Of a DNA stretch of 64,000 bases, positions 53,600 to 62,413 are shown one piece after another. The stretch's first letter is position 1, and each line of letters opens with the position of its first letter. Source of the stretch: Furfurilactobacillus entadae (GTDB taxonomy: Bacteria > Bacillota > Bacilli > Lactobacillales > Lactobacillaceae); NCBI RefSeq assembly GCF_045862745.1, contig NZ_BQXN01000008.1, positions 22,834 through 86,833 of the forward strand. Direction: 5' to 3'. The notes under the pieces were generated by a model. The model saw only the letters and a program-made list of their open reading frames with translations, was not told the DNA's origin and ran no database searches. The translations under genes and the position numbers were made by a program.

Positions 53600-54751
53600 T
53601 TATGAATTAATTTTTTTAAACTGTTCGTATAATTGATCAAAGACCTTGTTAAACGTTTCCGCTTCGGCCAGCGTATTCTTTTCGTCGAGACTCACCCGAA
53701 CGGCACTCGTAGACACATCATCAGCAACGTGCATTGCTTTTAATGTGCTGGAAGCCAAGTGCTTTTTCGATGAACAAGCACTGGTTGTTGAAATGTAAAT
53801 ATCATGGTCTTCAAACGCGTGCACGATTGTTTCACCACGGACACCCTCAATCGCAAAACACAAAATATGCGGTGCAAAGTGGTCATCATTATCCTGTGAG
53901 AACAGCGTGACCTTGGGAAAATCCTTAATGTGATTTAAAATCTTCGCCCGAACGGCTCGTTCAGTGGCCACGTGGGTTGCTTCATCCGTCAGTAAAAGCC
54001 GCAGGGCCCGGGCCATTCCAGCAATTGCTGGGAGGTTTTCAGTCCCACTCCGAAGGTTGCGTTCCTGCCCGCCACCGGTCATTAACGGTGCCAATCGCTT
54101 GCCTGAACGCGCGTAAATGAACCCGATGCCGCGTGGTGCATGAAATTTATGCCCGGAAAAGGTAATGAAATCGACCCGGTCATTAAAAATCAGGTCTGAA
54201 ATCCCCTTACCAATGCCTTGAACCGCATCAATATGGAAGTGAATGGTTGGGTAGGGCGTCAGCACATTAGCAATTTCAGTCAGTGGTTGAATGCTACCAA
54301 CTTCATTATTAACGGCCATTACTGACACTAAAATGGTGTCTGGCCGAATCGCGGCCTTCACATCAGCTGCTGATACACGGCCCTCAGCGTCCACGGGGAG
54401 GTACGTAATCTCGTAGCCAAGCTGCGCTAACTGTTCCATAGAATTGTGGATGGCTGGGTGTTCAACCGCGCTGGTGATGATGTGGCGACCAAACGCCCGC
54501 TTTTCCATCGCCGTGCCCTTAACGACCCAGTTATCCCCCTCAGTCCCACCACTCGTGAAAAGAATTTCACTCAGATGAACACCAAGTAAGTCGGCAATCT
54601 GTTGCCGTGATTGTTCCAGCAGGTTGTAGGCCTGCTCACCAAAATTATGCAAAGACGACGGGTTGCCCCAAATGCTCTCACTCACCTTGGTATAGGTCGT
54701 CAAAACAGATGGATCCACTTGTGTTGTTGCACTGTTATCAAAGTAAATCAT
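53600..54751 (-). CDS. nifZ: Cysteine desulfurase partner of ThiI (NifZ/IscS type)
   Basis: PLP enzyme of 383 residues that releases sulfur from cysteine. It begins MIYFDNSATTQVDP; the PLP lysine lies in TFSGHKFHAPRG and the catalytic cysteine in ISTTSACSSKKH. In Bacillus the dedicated desulfurase next to thiI is NifZ, and the same gene pair order is seen here, so a role in tRNA thiolation is likely. The gene follows an extended -10 promoter and an AGAAGGG ribosome site. Confidence 0.9.
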   Translation of the reverse strand: MIYFDNSATTQVDPSVLTTYTKVSESIWGNPSSLHNFGEQAYNLLEQSRQQIADLLGVHLSEILFTSGGTEGDNWVVKGTAMEKRAFGRHIITSAVEHPAIHNSMEQLAQLGYEITYLPVDAEGRVSAADVKAAIRPDTILVSVMAVNNEVGSIQPLTEIANVLTPYPTIHFHIDAVQGIGKGISDLIFNDRVDFITFSGHKFHAPRGIGFIYARSGKRLAPLMTGGGQERNLRSGTENLPAIAGMARALRLLLTDEATHVATERAVRAKILNHIKDFPKVTLFSQDNDDHFAPHILCFAIEGVRGETIVHAFEDHDIYISTTSACSSKKHLASSTLKAMHVADDVSTSAVRVSLDEKNTLAEAETFNKVFDQLYEQFKKINS

Positions 54752-54804
54752 GTTGTCCCTTCTTCGTTTAAAATTCGGTTCGACTCGAGTTAAAAACTTG
54801 AATC

Positions 54805-54813
54805 AGTATAGCA
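54805..54813 (-). promoter_or_regulatory. nifZ-thiI promoter (extended -10)
   Basis: Minus strand TGCTATACT; no good -35. Confidence 0.6.
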
Positions 54814-54862
54814 CGTTTTCGCCCAGTCACCTAGCGTTGGTCCTGCGGGTTAGTTTCCAAAC

Positions 54863-54886
54863 AAAAAAGGCGGTCTTAACGCACCG
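54863..54886 (-). terminator. Terminator after ezrA
   Basis: Minus strand CGGT/ACCG core with flanking pairs, followed by six T. The stem is short. Confidence 0.6.
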
Positions 54887-54901
54887 TCTTCTTTGCTCCA
54901 G

Positions 54902-56611
54902 CTATTCCTGAACACCTTGTGAACCGTAGTAGTTATTTTCAATTCGCTTGTAGGCACCAGGTTCAACCTGATCCAACGCGCTCGCCATCGTTTCCAGTGC
55001 CTCGGCATACCGATACTGTTGACCAAACTCACGTTGGGCCTTCGTCCAGGCCGTTGCCATAATCTCGTTATTTTGCCGGTAGCGATTGGCATACTGCATG
55101 AGTTGTTCAGCAAGCAGCGCACTGTCCCGTAAGTCCTGACTCTTTTCATTTAAGGTCGACATGTCCGCTTGGATCATCACCAATTGTTTTGTAATGTCTT
55201 CCATATTAATCCGAGTCCGACTTAACGACTTCCCAAGCTTTTCAACTTCGTCACTGACCACGTAGAAATAGTCCAAGTAATCCTCAGGCAATCCGGGCAG
55301 ATTTAACCCCTCAATTTGGCGCTTGATCGTGTGCATTTGGTTGTCAAACTGTTGGAACCGGTCCCGGGCGGCCTTTTCATGAGTTCCGAGATCCTGGATG
55401 CTTGTGTTAATCTGTCGTTGTCGCTGTTCAATGTTTCTCAACGCCTCCAACTGAGCCAGCTGATGCTTCGCAACCGTTGAAAAACTAACGGTGTGGGTCA
55501 CAAGCCCGTTTTCATCCGTTTGCTGTTGTTCAACCACCCGTTGAATTTCGTCAGACATCGATTTAGCGTTGTTTTCCTCACCATGATCCAACACGTAACT
55601 TTGGCTCAACCGATCAATTTCAATTTGGAGCGCATGATTTTGCCGTTGTGCATGAACAACAAAATCGTGAACCTCTTTTTGCTGTTTGCCGACCGTTTCC
55701 TTGGCCGTCATTTCTTGCTCCATGACGTCATACAGCGCATCGATCTGTGCCGCAATGTCTTTATTTGCTGTCGTAACTGTGGTCAGATCTAAGTTCGCCA
55801 GCTCCTGGGTCGCCGCTTGGATTTCATGACGAGCCTGGTTGACCTGCCCCAATACATCAACATGATCAAACACATAATTTTGAGCGATCAACTGTTGATA
55901 CCCTTCGGTAATATCATTCAGCTGATCGTTAAACCCAGTCTTTAAGTCATCATACAATGCCGGAATCGCCGCAATCAGCTGTTCCAACGCGTCCGTATCT
56001 GTCGTTAGTTGCTCTAGCACTGCTTGTGCCGCAACGTGGTCACCTTGACTTGATAACGTTGTGAACTCATCAAACTGGTCTTCTAGCTGTGCTAACTGTG
56101 CTTCTAACTGATCAATACTGGGACCAAAGCTCAGGTTTTGCGATAGCAACACCTTCCGAAGATCCTGATACTTTTTCTCCAACCGGTCAACGGCTTCATG
56201 GTGTTCTTGGTCGACCTTTTTTAACTCGATCAATCCGTTGTGAACGTGTTCTAACCGTTCTTCCGCTAAGGTTGCGAGCTCCTCAGCCTGTTTTTGTTCG
56301 TTGTGTGTTTTAACGAAGTTGATGCCACGAACATCTAGCGTCACTTCATCAAGCGTGCGGTTTAACGCTGGTAACGTCCGTTCCATGACGTCACGATATT
56401 CCTCAATGAGGCTATCAAACGCCGCCAATGATTGGCCCGTAAGGCTCATTTGTCGACCAGCCTCGACCTGATCCCCCACGCCCAGCTGTTGTAAGTCCAC
56501 TAAGCGATCACGCAACACACTCACCTTGTGCGTTGTGATCCGTTGAAAGGCAAACACTGAGCCGTATAGAATAACTGCTAAAACAACAATCCCAATTAAC
56601 ACTTGAATCAT
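54902..56611 (-). CDS. ezrA: Septation ring formation regulator EzrA
   Basis: Membrane-anchored spectrin-like protein of 569 residues. One N-terminal membrane helix (IQVLIGIVVLAVILYGSVFAF) followed by long helical, coiled-coil repeats rich in Gln, Glu and Leu to the end. EzrA limits FtsZ ring assembly to midcell in Firmicutes. No enzymatic motif. It is transcribed from a promoter in the divergent gap with msrC. Confidence 0.92.
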   Translation of the reverse strand: MIQVLIGIVVLAVILYGSVFAFQRITTHKVSVLRDRLVDLQQLGVGDQVEAGRQMSLTGQSLAAFDSLIEEYRDVMERTLPALNRTLDEVTLDVRGINFVKTHNEQKQAEELATLAEERLEHVHNGLIELKKVDQEHHEAVDRLEKKYQDLRKVLLSQNLSFGPSIDQLEAQLAQLEDQFDEFTTLSSQGDHVAAQAVLEQLTTDTDALEQLIAAIPALYDDLKTGFNDQLNDITEGYQQLIAQNYVFDHVDVLGQVNQARHEIQAATQELANLDLTTVTTANKDIAAQIDALYDVMEQEMTAKETVGKQQKEVHDFVVHAQRQNHALQIEIDRLSQSYVLDHGEENNAKSMSDEIQRVVEQQQTDENGLVTHTVSFSTVAKHQLAQLEALRNIEQRQRQINTSIQDLGTHEKAARDRFQQFDNQMHTIKRQIEGLNLPGLPEDYLDYFYVVSDEVEKLGKSLSRTRINMEDITKQLVMIQADMSTLNEKSQDLRDSALLAEQLMQYANRYRQNNEIMATAWTKAQREFGQQYRYAEALETMASALDQVEPGAYKRIENNYYGSQGVQE

Positions 56612-56726
56612 TATGCACGTCCGTCCCCGTTCGCAAGCACGAATGACTTGCTTTTTTGAATAAAATCTTTACACTTTATGTCATTATTTGACCTTTCGAT
56701 CAGCTAATGAACGATACCTAATTAAA

Positions 56727-56735
56727 AGTATAGCA
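56727..56735 (-). promoter_or_regulatory. ezrA promoter (extended -10)
   Basis: Minus strand TGCTATACT, in the 197-base divergent gap between ezrA and msrC. A plus-strand promoter for msrC is not clear. Confidence 0.6.
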
Positions 56736-56808
56736 TAGCAGGTTTTAGCCGTTAGGTTACGTTTACATGACTTTATCATTATCTTAGAAAATCTGGAGGC
56801 CTCATCAC

Positions 56809-57279
56809 ATGAATTCTTCCTCACCATCGCTCCTTGCCCAACAATTGGACGCCTTACTCACGGACGAACACGACACCATTGCCAATCTGGCCAACGCGTC
56901 AGCACTCCTGATGGAAACTGTCCCTGACCTGAACTGGGCGGGCTTTTACCTCTACCATAAGGCTGATAACGAATTGTGTCTCGGCCCATTTCAGGGACGG
57001 GTTGCCTGCGTCCACATTCGCCCAGACCGTGGTGTGTGCGGGGCTGCCTTTACCAGTCAAACGTCACAACGGATTGCAGACGTTCACGCCATTGCCGATC
57101 ACATTGCCTGTGACGCTGCTAGTAACGCCGAACTGGTCATCCCCCTCACGAAAGATCATGTTCAGTTTGGTGTCCTCGACCTCGACTCACCCACACTGAA
57201 CCGATTTAGTGCGGATGACGAAACAGAATTAACTGCTTTTGCCGCGGTGTTAATGCGCCACCTTGACATAACGGCGTAA
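56809..57279 (+). CDS. msrC: Free methionine-(R)-sulfoxide reductase (GAF domain)
   Basis: Single GAF-domain enzyme of 156 residues that reduces free methionine R-sulfoxide. The three conserved cysteines are Cys67 (ACVHI), Cys77 (GVCGAA) and Cys101 (HIACDAASNAE), with the same 10 and 24 spacing as in characterised fRMsr. It is the first plus-strand gene. A CTGGAGG site lies upstream. The -35 of the rpsD promoter lies inside its last codons. Confidence 0.92.
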   Translation: MNSSSPSLLAQQLDALLTDEHDTIANLANASALLMETVPDLNWAGFYLYHKADNELCLGPFQGRVACVHIRPDRGVCGAAFTSQTSQRIADVHAIADHIACDAASNAELVIPLTKDHVQFGVLDLDSPTLNRFSADDETELTAFAAVLMRHLDITA

Positions 57280-57292
57280 AGCACGGTATACT
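57263..57292 (+). promoter_or_regulatory. rpsD promoter
   Basis: TTGACA (57263-57268), 18-base spacer, TATACT (57287-57292); the -35 lies in the msrC coding end. Confidence 0.82.
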
Positions 57293-57298
57293 GTTCCA

Positions 57299-57475
57299 GT
57301 TGTAAAATTTGCAGCAGTAGGTGGTAAGCTCGTCAACAGATTGGTGCTGCGCCGTCAGGTCAGTTCAATTAGTAACCGGGGCTGCTCCGGTGAACCTTGC
57401 AAAGCGATCTGCACGAATACCGAACCTACACTTCGCATCTTTTACTCCAAACAAATTATTTGGAGGACATACAAT
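57299..57475 (+). promoter_or_regulatory. rpsD leader, probable S4 autoregulatory RNA
   Basis: Untranslated leader of about 177 bases with hairpins such as ACCGG/CCGGT around 57377-57393. In Firmicutes the S4 protein binds its own mRNA leader to repress translation; I infer the same here from length and position, not from a proven motif. Confidence 0.5.
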
Positions 57476-58084
57476 ATGTCACGTTATACAGGTCCTTCTT
57501 GGAAGATCTCACGTCGTTTAGGCGTTTCTCTTTCAGGAACTGGTAAAGAATTAGCTCGTCGCCCTTATGCTCCTGGTGACCACGGCCAAGGCCGTCGTGC
57601 CAAGATTTCAGAATACGGGATGCAATTACGTGAAAAGCAAAAGTTGCGTTTCACATACGGCATGAGCGAACGTCAATTTGCTAACCTTTTCCTTAAGGCT
57701 GGTAAGATCCGTAAGGGTACTCATGGTACTAACTTCCTCGTTCTGCTTGAACGTCGTTTAGACAACGTGGTTTACCGTTTAGGTTTGGCAACAACTCGTC
57801 GCCAAGCACGTCAATTGGTTAACCATGGTCACATCACTGTTGATGGCAAGCGTGTCGACATTCCTTCATACGAAGTTAAGGTTGGCCAAGAAATCGCCGT
57901 TCGTGACAAGTCAAAGAAGATGGTTATTATCCAGGCCGCTGTTGAAGCCGTTGTTGGTCGTCCTTCATACGTTGAATTCGACGCTGACAACTTAAAGGGT
58001 TCATTGGTTCGCCTGCCAGAACGTGAAGATCTGGATGCTGAAATTGACGAATCATTAATCGTTGAATACTACAACAAGTTGTAA
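57476..58084 (+). CDS. rpsD: 30S ribosomal protein S4
   Basis: Ribosomal protein of 202 residues, a primary 16S rRNA binder and assembly initiator. It begins MSRYTGPSWKISRRLGVSLSGTGKELARR; the S4 RNA-binding domain is at RRLDNVVYRLGLATTRRQARQLVNHGHI. No zinc-cysteine motif is present, so this is the C-minus form. ATG 57476 with GGAGG upstream is the start; the frame continues into the leader but that part is not S4. Monocistronic with its own promoter and terminator. Confidence 0.98.
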   Translation: MSRYTGPSWKISRRLGVSLSGTGKELARRPYAPGDHGQGRRAKISEYGMQLREKQKLRFTYGMSERQFANLFLKAGKIRKGTHGTNFLVLLERRLDNVVYRLGLATTRRQARQLVNHGHITVDGKRVDIPSYEVKVGQEIAVRDKSKKMVIIQAAVEAVVGRPSYVEFDADNLKGSLVRLPEREDLDAEIDESLIVEYYNKL

Positions 58085-58106
58085 TTTCCTGTTACACCTT
58101 GTTACA

Positions 58107-58135
58107 AAACCGTTGCCAGTTGGCAACGGTTTTTT
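58107..58135 (+). terminator. Intrinsic terminator after rpsD
   Basis: AACCGTTGCC, loop AGTT, GGCAACGGTT, then T run. Confidence 0.95.
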
Positions 58136-58172
58136 GTTTGCGTCGGCCCCGCCGTTTGTTCCAAACGGAATG

Positions 58173-58181
58173 TGCTATACT
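58173..58181 (+). promoter_or_regulatory. yueI promoter (extended -10)
   Basis: TGCTATACT, 35 bases before the yueI ATG; a weak TTTGTT lies upstream. Confidence 0.6.
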
Positions 58182-58215
58182 AACAACATCAAGGAGACAG
58201 GAGGCTAGTTTTTTT

Positions 58216-58686
58216 ATGGCTGATAATCAACAAAACACAGGTGACCCCAATCAACGGCTATCAAACGCAATGTACGGGACCCCAAAAATCAATCCCGATG
58301 AGCAACGCCACTACCTCGGGACTTTTCGTGAGCGTGTTGCCCTGTCCATGACCGTTGCCCAGTTAGAAAGTGGCGATTATCTAACGGCCCTCGGAACAGA
58401 TTTAGAACAGCGTGACGAAGCAACTCACACCATTTTTCTAAATGGTAACCTTGGTCAGGAGGCTCTTGGCCCCTACATCCGCCTCGCCACAATGCATGCT
58501 GTCGCGTTCACCATCAAAAATGATCCGCAATACAAAACGGCACCAACTGATCTTGCCCTTGTCATCGCAGCCAAAGAGGCCATTGATGTGGACCCGATCG
58601 ACATTGCCTTAAAGTATCCAGCGGCAACAACTCAATCACAGGCGCCATCATCACAACCTTCCTTTTGGCACCGCCTTTTTAAATGA
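58216..58686 (+). CDS. yueI: YueI family protein (DUF1694)
   Basis: Cytoplasmic protein of 156 residues. The segment GTFRERVALSMTVAQL, FLNGNLGQEALGPYIRLA and TDLALVIAAKEAID matches the YueI/DUF1694 family, whose structure resembles ribosomal L7Ae-type folds but whose role is unknown. GGAGG lies about eleven bases before ATG 58216. Monocistronic between two terminators. Confidence 0.85.
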   Translation: MADNQQNTGDPNQRLSNAMYGTPKINPDEQRHYLGTFRERVALSMTVAQLESGDYLTALGTDLEQRDEATHTIFLNGNLGQEALGPYIRLATMHAVAFTIKNDPQYKTAPTDLALVIAAKEAIDVDPIDIALKYPAATTQSQAPSSQPSFWHRLFK

Positions 58687-58715
58687 CGGCGCCCTCAATT
58701 AGATGACTAACGCCT

Positions 58716-58754
58716 AAGCGGCTGACTTCCTCGTTCAGGAAATCAGTCGCTTTA
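58716..58754 (+). terminator. Terminator after yueI
   Basis: AAGCGGCTGACTTCC pairs with GGAAATCAGTCGCTT (two mismatches), tail TTTAATT. Confidence 0.75.
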
Positions 58755-58822
58755 ATTCACCACTTCATTAATCATCGATTTATTTTCAGTCCACACTATT
58801 TCTGATTGGAGGAACTTCATCC

Positions 58823-60136
58823 ATGCAACCCCTCGCCTACCGAATGCGACCAAAGCGCATTGAAGACATCGTTGGGCAACAACACCTGGTTGGTAATGGC
58901 AAAATCATCAGCCGAATGGTAAAAGCAAAGATGCTTTCATCCATGATTTTGTACGGCCCACCGGGAACCGGCAAAACCAGTATTGCAAGTGCCATTGCTG
59001 GGTCCACAAAATATGCCTTTCGAATGCTCAATGCCGCCACTGACGGTAAGAAGGAACTACAAATCGTTGCCGCTGAGGCTAAAATGAGTGGGACGGTCGT
59101 GCTCTTACTTGATGAAATTCACCGGCTCGATAAAACTAAGCAAGATTTTTTACTCCCATTGCTGGAGAGTGGTGCGATTATTTTAATCGGGGCCACCACG
59201 GAAAATCCCTACATTAACATTAATCCGGCCATTCGCAGCCGAACCCAAATTTTTGAGGTTCACCCCCTTACCCCCGCAGACATCACGGTCGCCATTGATC
59301 GGGCCTTAGATGACACTACAAACGGACTTGGAAACATTAACGTTCACCTTGAGGAGAATGCGAAACAGCACTTGGCCACGACGACAAACGGTGATTTGCG
59401 GAGTGCACTAAATGCGCTCGAACTCGCCGTAAAGTCCACAGATCCAGATGAGGATGGCGTAGTGACCATCACGCTCCCAATTATTGAAGAATGTTTGCAA
59501 CGAAAGGCCCTGTCCGCTGATAAAGATGGCGACGCCCACTATGACGTCATCTCTGCGTTTCAAAAATCGATTCGTGGTTCCGACACGAACGCGGCCCTTC
59601 ACTACATGAGCCGTTTGGTCGCTGCTGGCGATCTGACGATCATTTGTCGCCGGCTCCTTGTGATTGCTTATGAGGACGTCGGTTTGGCTAATCTTCAAGC
59701 GGCGACCCACGCCGTCGCTGCTGTAACCGCGGCACAACAGCTTGGTCTGCCCGAGGCCCGGATTCCGTTGGCGGATGCAGTCATCGAACTGTGCCTGTCA
59801 CCTAAATCCAATTCCGGCATCAATGCCGTTGATGCTGCCCTTGGTGATGTCACTGCTGGTCATGGTGGCGCTGTTCCGGACCACCTGAAGGATGCCCACT
59901 ATCAAGGGGCCGCAGCACTCGGTCACGGCACTGATTATCAATTTCCTCATGATCATCCAAACGACTGGGTCAAGCAGCAATACCTACCAGACATGCTCAA
60001 AAACGCCGTGTACTACCAGCCAAAGCAAAATGGTCGGTTTGAAACTGCCTTCACTGAACAGTATCAAAAACTCATGGCGGCAAACGGTCACCCACTGACT
60101 CAGTCACCGTCGTCAACTAATCATTCTGATAATTAA
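58823..60136 (+). CDS. rarA: Replication-associated recombination protein RarA (MgsA)
   Basis: AAA+ ATPase of 437 residues acting at stalled forks, related to clamp loaders and RuvB. It begins QPLAYRMRPKRIEDIVGQQHLVG; Walker A GPPGTGKT at 45-52, Walker B LLLDEIHR, sensor 1 GATTENP, then the tetramerisation domain with DAHYDVISAFQKSIRGSDTNAALHY written here only in part. GGAGG precedes the ATG. It is followed by the 6S-like RNA, a common neighbour in Firmicutes. Confidence 0.95.
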   Translation: MQPLAYRMRPKRIEDIVGQQHLVGNGKIISRMVKAKMLSSMILYGPPGTGKTSIASAIAGSTKYAFRMLNAATDGKKELQIVAAEAKMSGTVVLLLDEIHRLDKTKQDFLLPLLESGAIILIGATTENPYININPAIRSRTQIFEVHPLTPADITVAIDRALDDTTNGLGNINVHLEENAKQHLATTTNGDLRSALNALELAVKSTDPDEDGVVTITLPIIEECLQRKALSADKDGDAHYDVISAFQKSIRGSDTNAALHYMSRLVAAGDLTIICRRLLVIAYEDVGLANLQAATHAVAAVTAAQQLGLPEARIPLADAVIELCLSPKSNSGINAVDAALGDVTAGHGGAVPDHLKDAHYQGAAALGHGTDYQFPHDHPNDWVKQQYLPDMLKNAVYYQPKQNGRFETAFTEQYQKLMAANGHPLTQSPSSTNHSDN

Positions 60137-60153
60137 TTTTCAGGCGGTACTAA

Positions 60154-60182
60154 TTGCACGAATTGATCTTTCATGCTATTCT
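60154..60182 (+). promoter_or_regulatory. Promoter of the 6S-like RNA
   Basis: TTGCAC (60154-60159), 17-base spacer, TATTCT (60177-60182) with a TG at the extended -10 position. Confidence 0.75.
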
Positions 60183-60188
60183 GAGAAT

Positions 60189-60422
60189 GAAATCTAAGGT
60201 GTACGCAAGGCTCAACTTACAGTGTTGCCTTACAGTCTTACTACTTTGGGTGCTACTCTAGTCCTGCTGCTGATAAGCCTTTTCTCTTGGTAATCAAACG
60301 CACGAACAGCAGCGCCCACCTGCGTTGTCGCGGGTCAACTCTGAAGAGCCGGTTGTCGGCACCACTAGTTTTCTTCAAAGTTCATACTTTGAGATGCCAT
60401 CCTCCTAGAGGGTGGTTTTTTT
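60189..60422 (+). ncRNA. ssrS: 6S RNA candidate
   Basis: The 368-base gap after rarA contains a clean transcription unit without an ORF: promoter, about 230 bases, and a terminator (CCATCCT/AGGGTGG then seven T, 60397-60422). Internal complementarity suggests a long rod: GGTGC near 60249 with GCACC near 60359, and the apical CTGCTG/CAGCAG. 6S RNA, which binds sigma-A RNA polymerase, is found beside rarA in Bacillus. I did not verify the central bubble, and the exact ends are estimates. Confidence 0.65.
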
Positions 60423-60504
60423 AGTCACTGCCCATTCCATGACAGCCGTCACTACCGTCTTCTGCAACAATCCGTTATAATTAAGCTTCATTAGGAGGAA
60501 CTTC

Positions 60505-60780
60505 ATGGCAATCAAATTATTAATGGCACTTTTTGCACTCGTTTTATTCGTCCTGAGCGGTTACTTATGGCTGCACAGACAAAACGGTTTCTTACTATTT
60601 ACCACAGACCGGCATCCAGAAATCGCCGGGATCCTTAACTTCTGGGCCATTGAACTGCTCGTGGCAGGCTTGCTTGCCGTTGCCGGTATGTTCAGTTTTT
60701 CCGTCATGATCGGCGCCCTCATTGTCGGCTGTTTATCTGGGATGGGACTTGGGCTAACGTTAGTCCACTTTTTAAATTAG
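60505..60780 (+). CDS. Small membrane protein of unknown function
   Basis: Protein of 91 residues with three hydrophobic segments: about 4-22, 48-66 and 68-88, separated by a short polar loop (HRQNGFLLFTTDRHPEIAG). AGGAGG lies shortly before the ATG and TATAAT (60476-60481) a little further upstream, so it is likely a real gene. I do not recognise a family. It lies between the 6S-like RNA and the universal stress protein. Confidence 0.75.
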   Translation: MAIKLLMALFALVLFVLSGYLWLHRQNGFLLFTTDRHPEIAGILNFWAIELLVAGLLAVAGMFSFSVMIGALIVGCLSGMGLGLTLVHFLN

Positions 60781-60936
60781 CCAATCTTTTTTTAACAAAA
60801 AGCGGTCTTTTGTCCCCTTACATGATTTAAAAAAACATTTTTTTACACACCCTGCCCACAAATGCAGCGCTTTCACTTTTGTTTTTCATGATTTTACAGT
60901 AAAATAAATGTAGAAAGATAAAGGGGAGTGAAGCTT

Positions 60937-61428
60937 ATGGCACAACAATACAAACGCATCCTGGTTCCAATCGATGGTTCGCGTGAAGCCGAATTAGCAT
61001 TCAAGAAAGCGGTCGCTGTTACTAAGCGTAATGGTGAAGATGCACAACTGCACCTACTGCACGTTGTTGACACCCGTGCCTTCCAAAACATTTCCAGTTT
61101 TGATACCACCATGGTTGAACAGGTAACCGAAACTGCCAAAAAGACACTGGATAAATACGCAGCCGAGGCTAAGGACGCCGGCATCAAGTGTGATTACTCC
61201 ATCGAATATGGTGCCCCTAAGTCATTGATTGCTCAGGAAGCACCAAAGGAACTGGGGACTGATCTAATCATGATCGGTGCCACTGGGCTTAATGCCGTTG
61301 AACGTTTACTGATCGGTTCTGTTACTGAATACGTCACCCGGGCCGCAATCTGTGACGTGCTGGTTGTTCGGACTGATTTGAGTAATCACCCCGTCTCCGC
61401 AACTGAAGGCGCTAAAGCAACGAAATAA
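60937..61428 (+). CDS. Universal stress protein UspA family
   Basis: Cytoplasmic protein of 163 residues. It begins KRILVPIDGSREAELAF and ends with the nucleotide-binding pattern GATGLNAVERLLIGSVTEYV, matching ATP-binding Usp proteins; a role in stress survival is known for the family, not for this copy. ATG 60937 is chosen from AAGGGGAG upstream; GTG 60928 would overlap that site. The 156-base gap upstream is AT-rich and holds a half cre-like sequence. Confidence 0.9.
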   Translation: MAQQYKRILVPIDGSREAELAFKKAVAVTKRNGEDAQLHLLHVVDTRAFQNISSFDTTMVEQVTETAKKTLDKYAAEAKDAGIKCDYSIEYGAPKSLIAQEAPKELGTDLIMIGATGLNAVERLLIGSVTEYVTRAAICDVLVVRTDLSNHPVSATEGAKATK

Positions 61429-61436
61429 TCCATTCA

Positions 61437-61465
61437 AAAGGTGAGGTTTCTTCCCCACCTTTTTG
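61437..61465 (+). terminator. Terminator after the usp gene
   Basis: AAAGGTGAGG, loop, CCCCACCTTTTTG. Confidence 0.8.
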
Positions 61466-61472
61466 TTTGCAC

Positions 61473-61518
61473 AAAAACACCCGTCCTCGATGACCATTGC
61501 CTTCGAGAACGGGTGTTT
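61473..61518 (-). terminator. Terminator after the XRE/TPR regulator
   Basis: Minus strand AAACACCCGT with TCTCGA pairs with TCGAGG and ACGGGTGTTT, then T run. Faces the usp terminator in the convergent gap. Confidence 0.88.
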
Positions 61519-61540
61519 ATCAATTTACAGACCGCGGTGC

Positions 61541-62410
61541 TTAAAGCGCCAACGGCGGAATTTGATACTTAGAAACATTTTGTGTCACACTGGTTAACAA
61601 CTTTTTATTGTTCGTCACCACGGCCAGTGCATACGCAATGTACAAATTCTTTTGCGCTGCCACCTTATCGGCCAGTTCCAACTGACTAACTGCTTTGGTT
61701 TCGTACACTTCTTCCAGTAAAAACAAACTGTGACCAAGTTCACTTAGCTGAATCGCCTTGTCCATTAACACTAACGCGCGCTGGTGGTTTCCGATGTCTT
61801 GCAAAAATCGGGCCGCCCGTAGCAAGGTGTAGATTTGATCCTGGACTAAATCATAACTATCGGTATCAAACGACTTTAAGTCTGCAATGGCCTGACTGAT
61901 AAAGAGTTCACCCTTATCCATGGCACCTTTATCAGCGTATGCTAACCCCAAGCCAACGCGGGCCATGACTGTATACATATCCTTAGTCCGACTCGCATAT
62001 TCGTTTAGTAGCATCCCAAAATTAAAGATCGCCTCATCCGCATCATGGTGGACGAGCAATTGCAGTTCACCATGATAATAGTAGTACGCCTTAAATTGAT
62101 CATCTTCTGACAACCGCTGCAACTTAACCGTTGCTAGCCGCGTTGCCGCCCCATCTAGATCCTGGCACCGGATCAACTCACCAACTTGGCGAAAAACCTG
62201 TGCCGTCTGGTCATCTGTTTCAATGATCACATCTGCCAGCTGGATGCCTAACCGGCCACATAGCTTAAGCAGGATTTGCATACTTGGAATCTTGTTTCGT
62301 TTTTCAACTAAACTAATGGTTGCTTGGGTACAGATGCCCTTTGCCAACTCTTTTTGGGATAGTCCTCTGGTCTTTCGATATGCACGTACGCGTGCTCCTA
62401 AAATTCTCAT
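61541..62410 (-). CDS. XRE-type regulator with TPR-like C-terminal region
   Basis: Protein of 289 residues. N-terminal helix-turn-helix (GARVRAYRKTRGLSQKELAKG and TQATISLVEKRNKIPSMQIL) at about 5-60. The rest is all helical with repeats resembling tetratricopeptide units (AYYYYHGELQLLV, GLAYADKGAMDKGELFISQA, LMDKAIQLSELGH). This architecture is that of RRNPP peptide-sensing regulators such as PlcR or Rgg, but no adjacent peptide gene was found. Its ribosome site lies inside a hairpin. It is 45 bases downstream of the GNAT gene and probably cotranscribed. Confidence 0.8.
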   Translation of the reverse strand: MRILGARVRAYRKTRGLSQKELAKGICTQATISLVEKRNKIPSMQILLKLCGRLGIQLADVIIETDDQTAQVFRQVGELIRCQDLDGAATRLATVKLQRLSEDDQFKAYYYYHGELQLLVHHDADEAIFNFGMLLNEYASRTKDMYTVMARVGLGLAYADKGAMDKGELFISQAIADLKSFDTDSYDLVQDQIYTLLRAARFLQDIGNHQRALVLMDKAIQLSELGHSLFLLEEVYETKAVSQLELADKVAAQKNLYIAYALAVVTNNKKLLTSVTQNVSKYQIPPLAL

Positions 62411-62413
62411 CTT

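Noticed and set aside
57341..57475. N-terminal extension of rpsD
   Set aside because: In-frame but not S4-like, and it covers the structured leader; GGAGG marks the true start at 57476.
60865..60885. cre site upstream of the usp gene
   Set aside because: GCGCTTTCA matches one half, but the other half is one base short and poorly matched.
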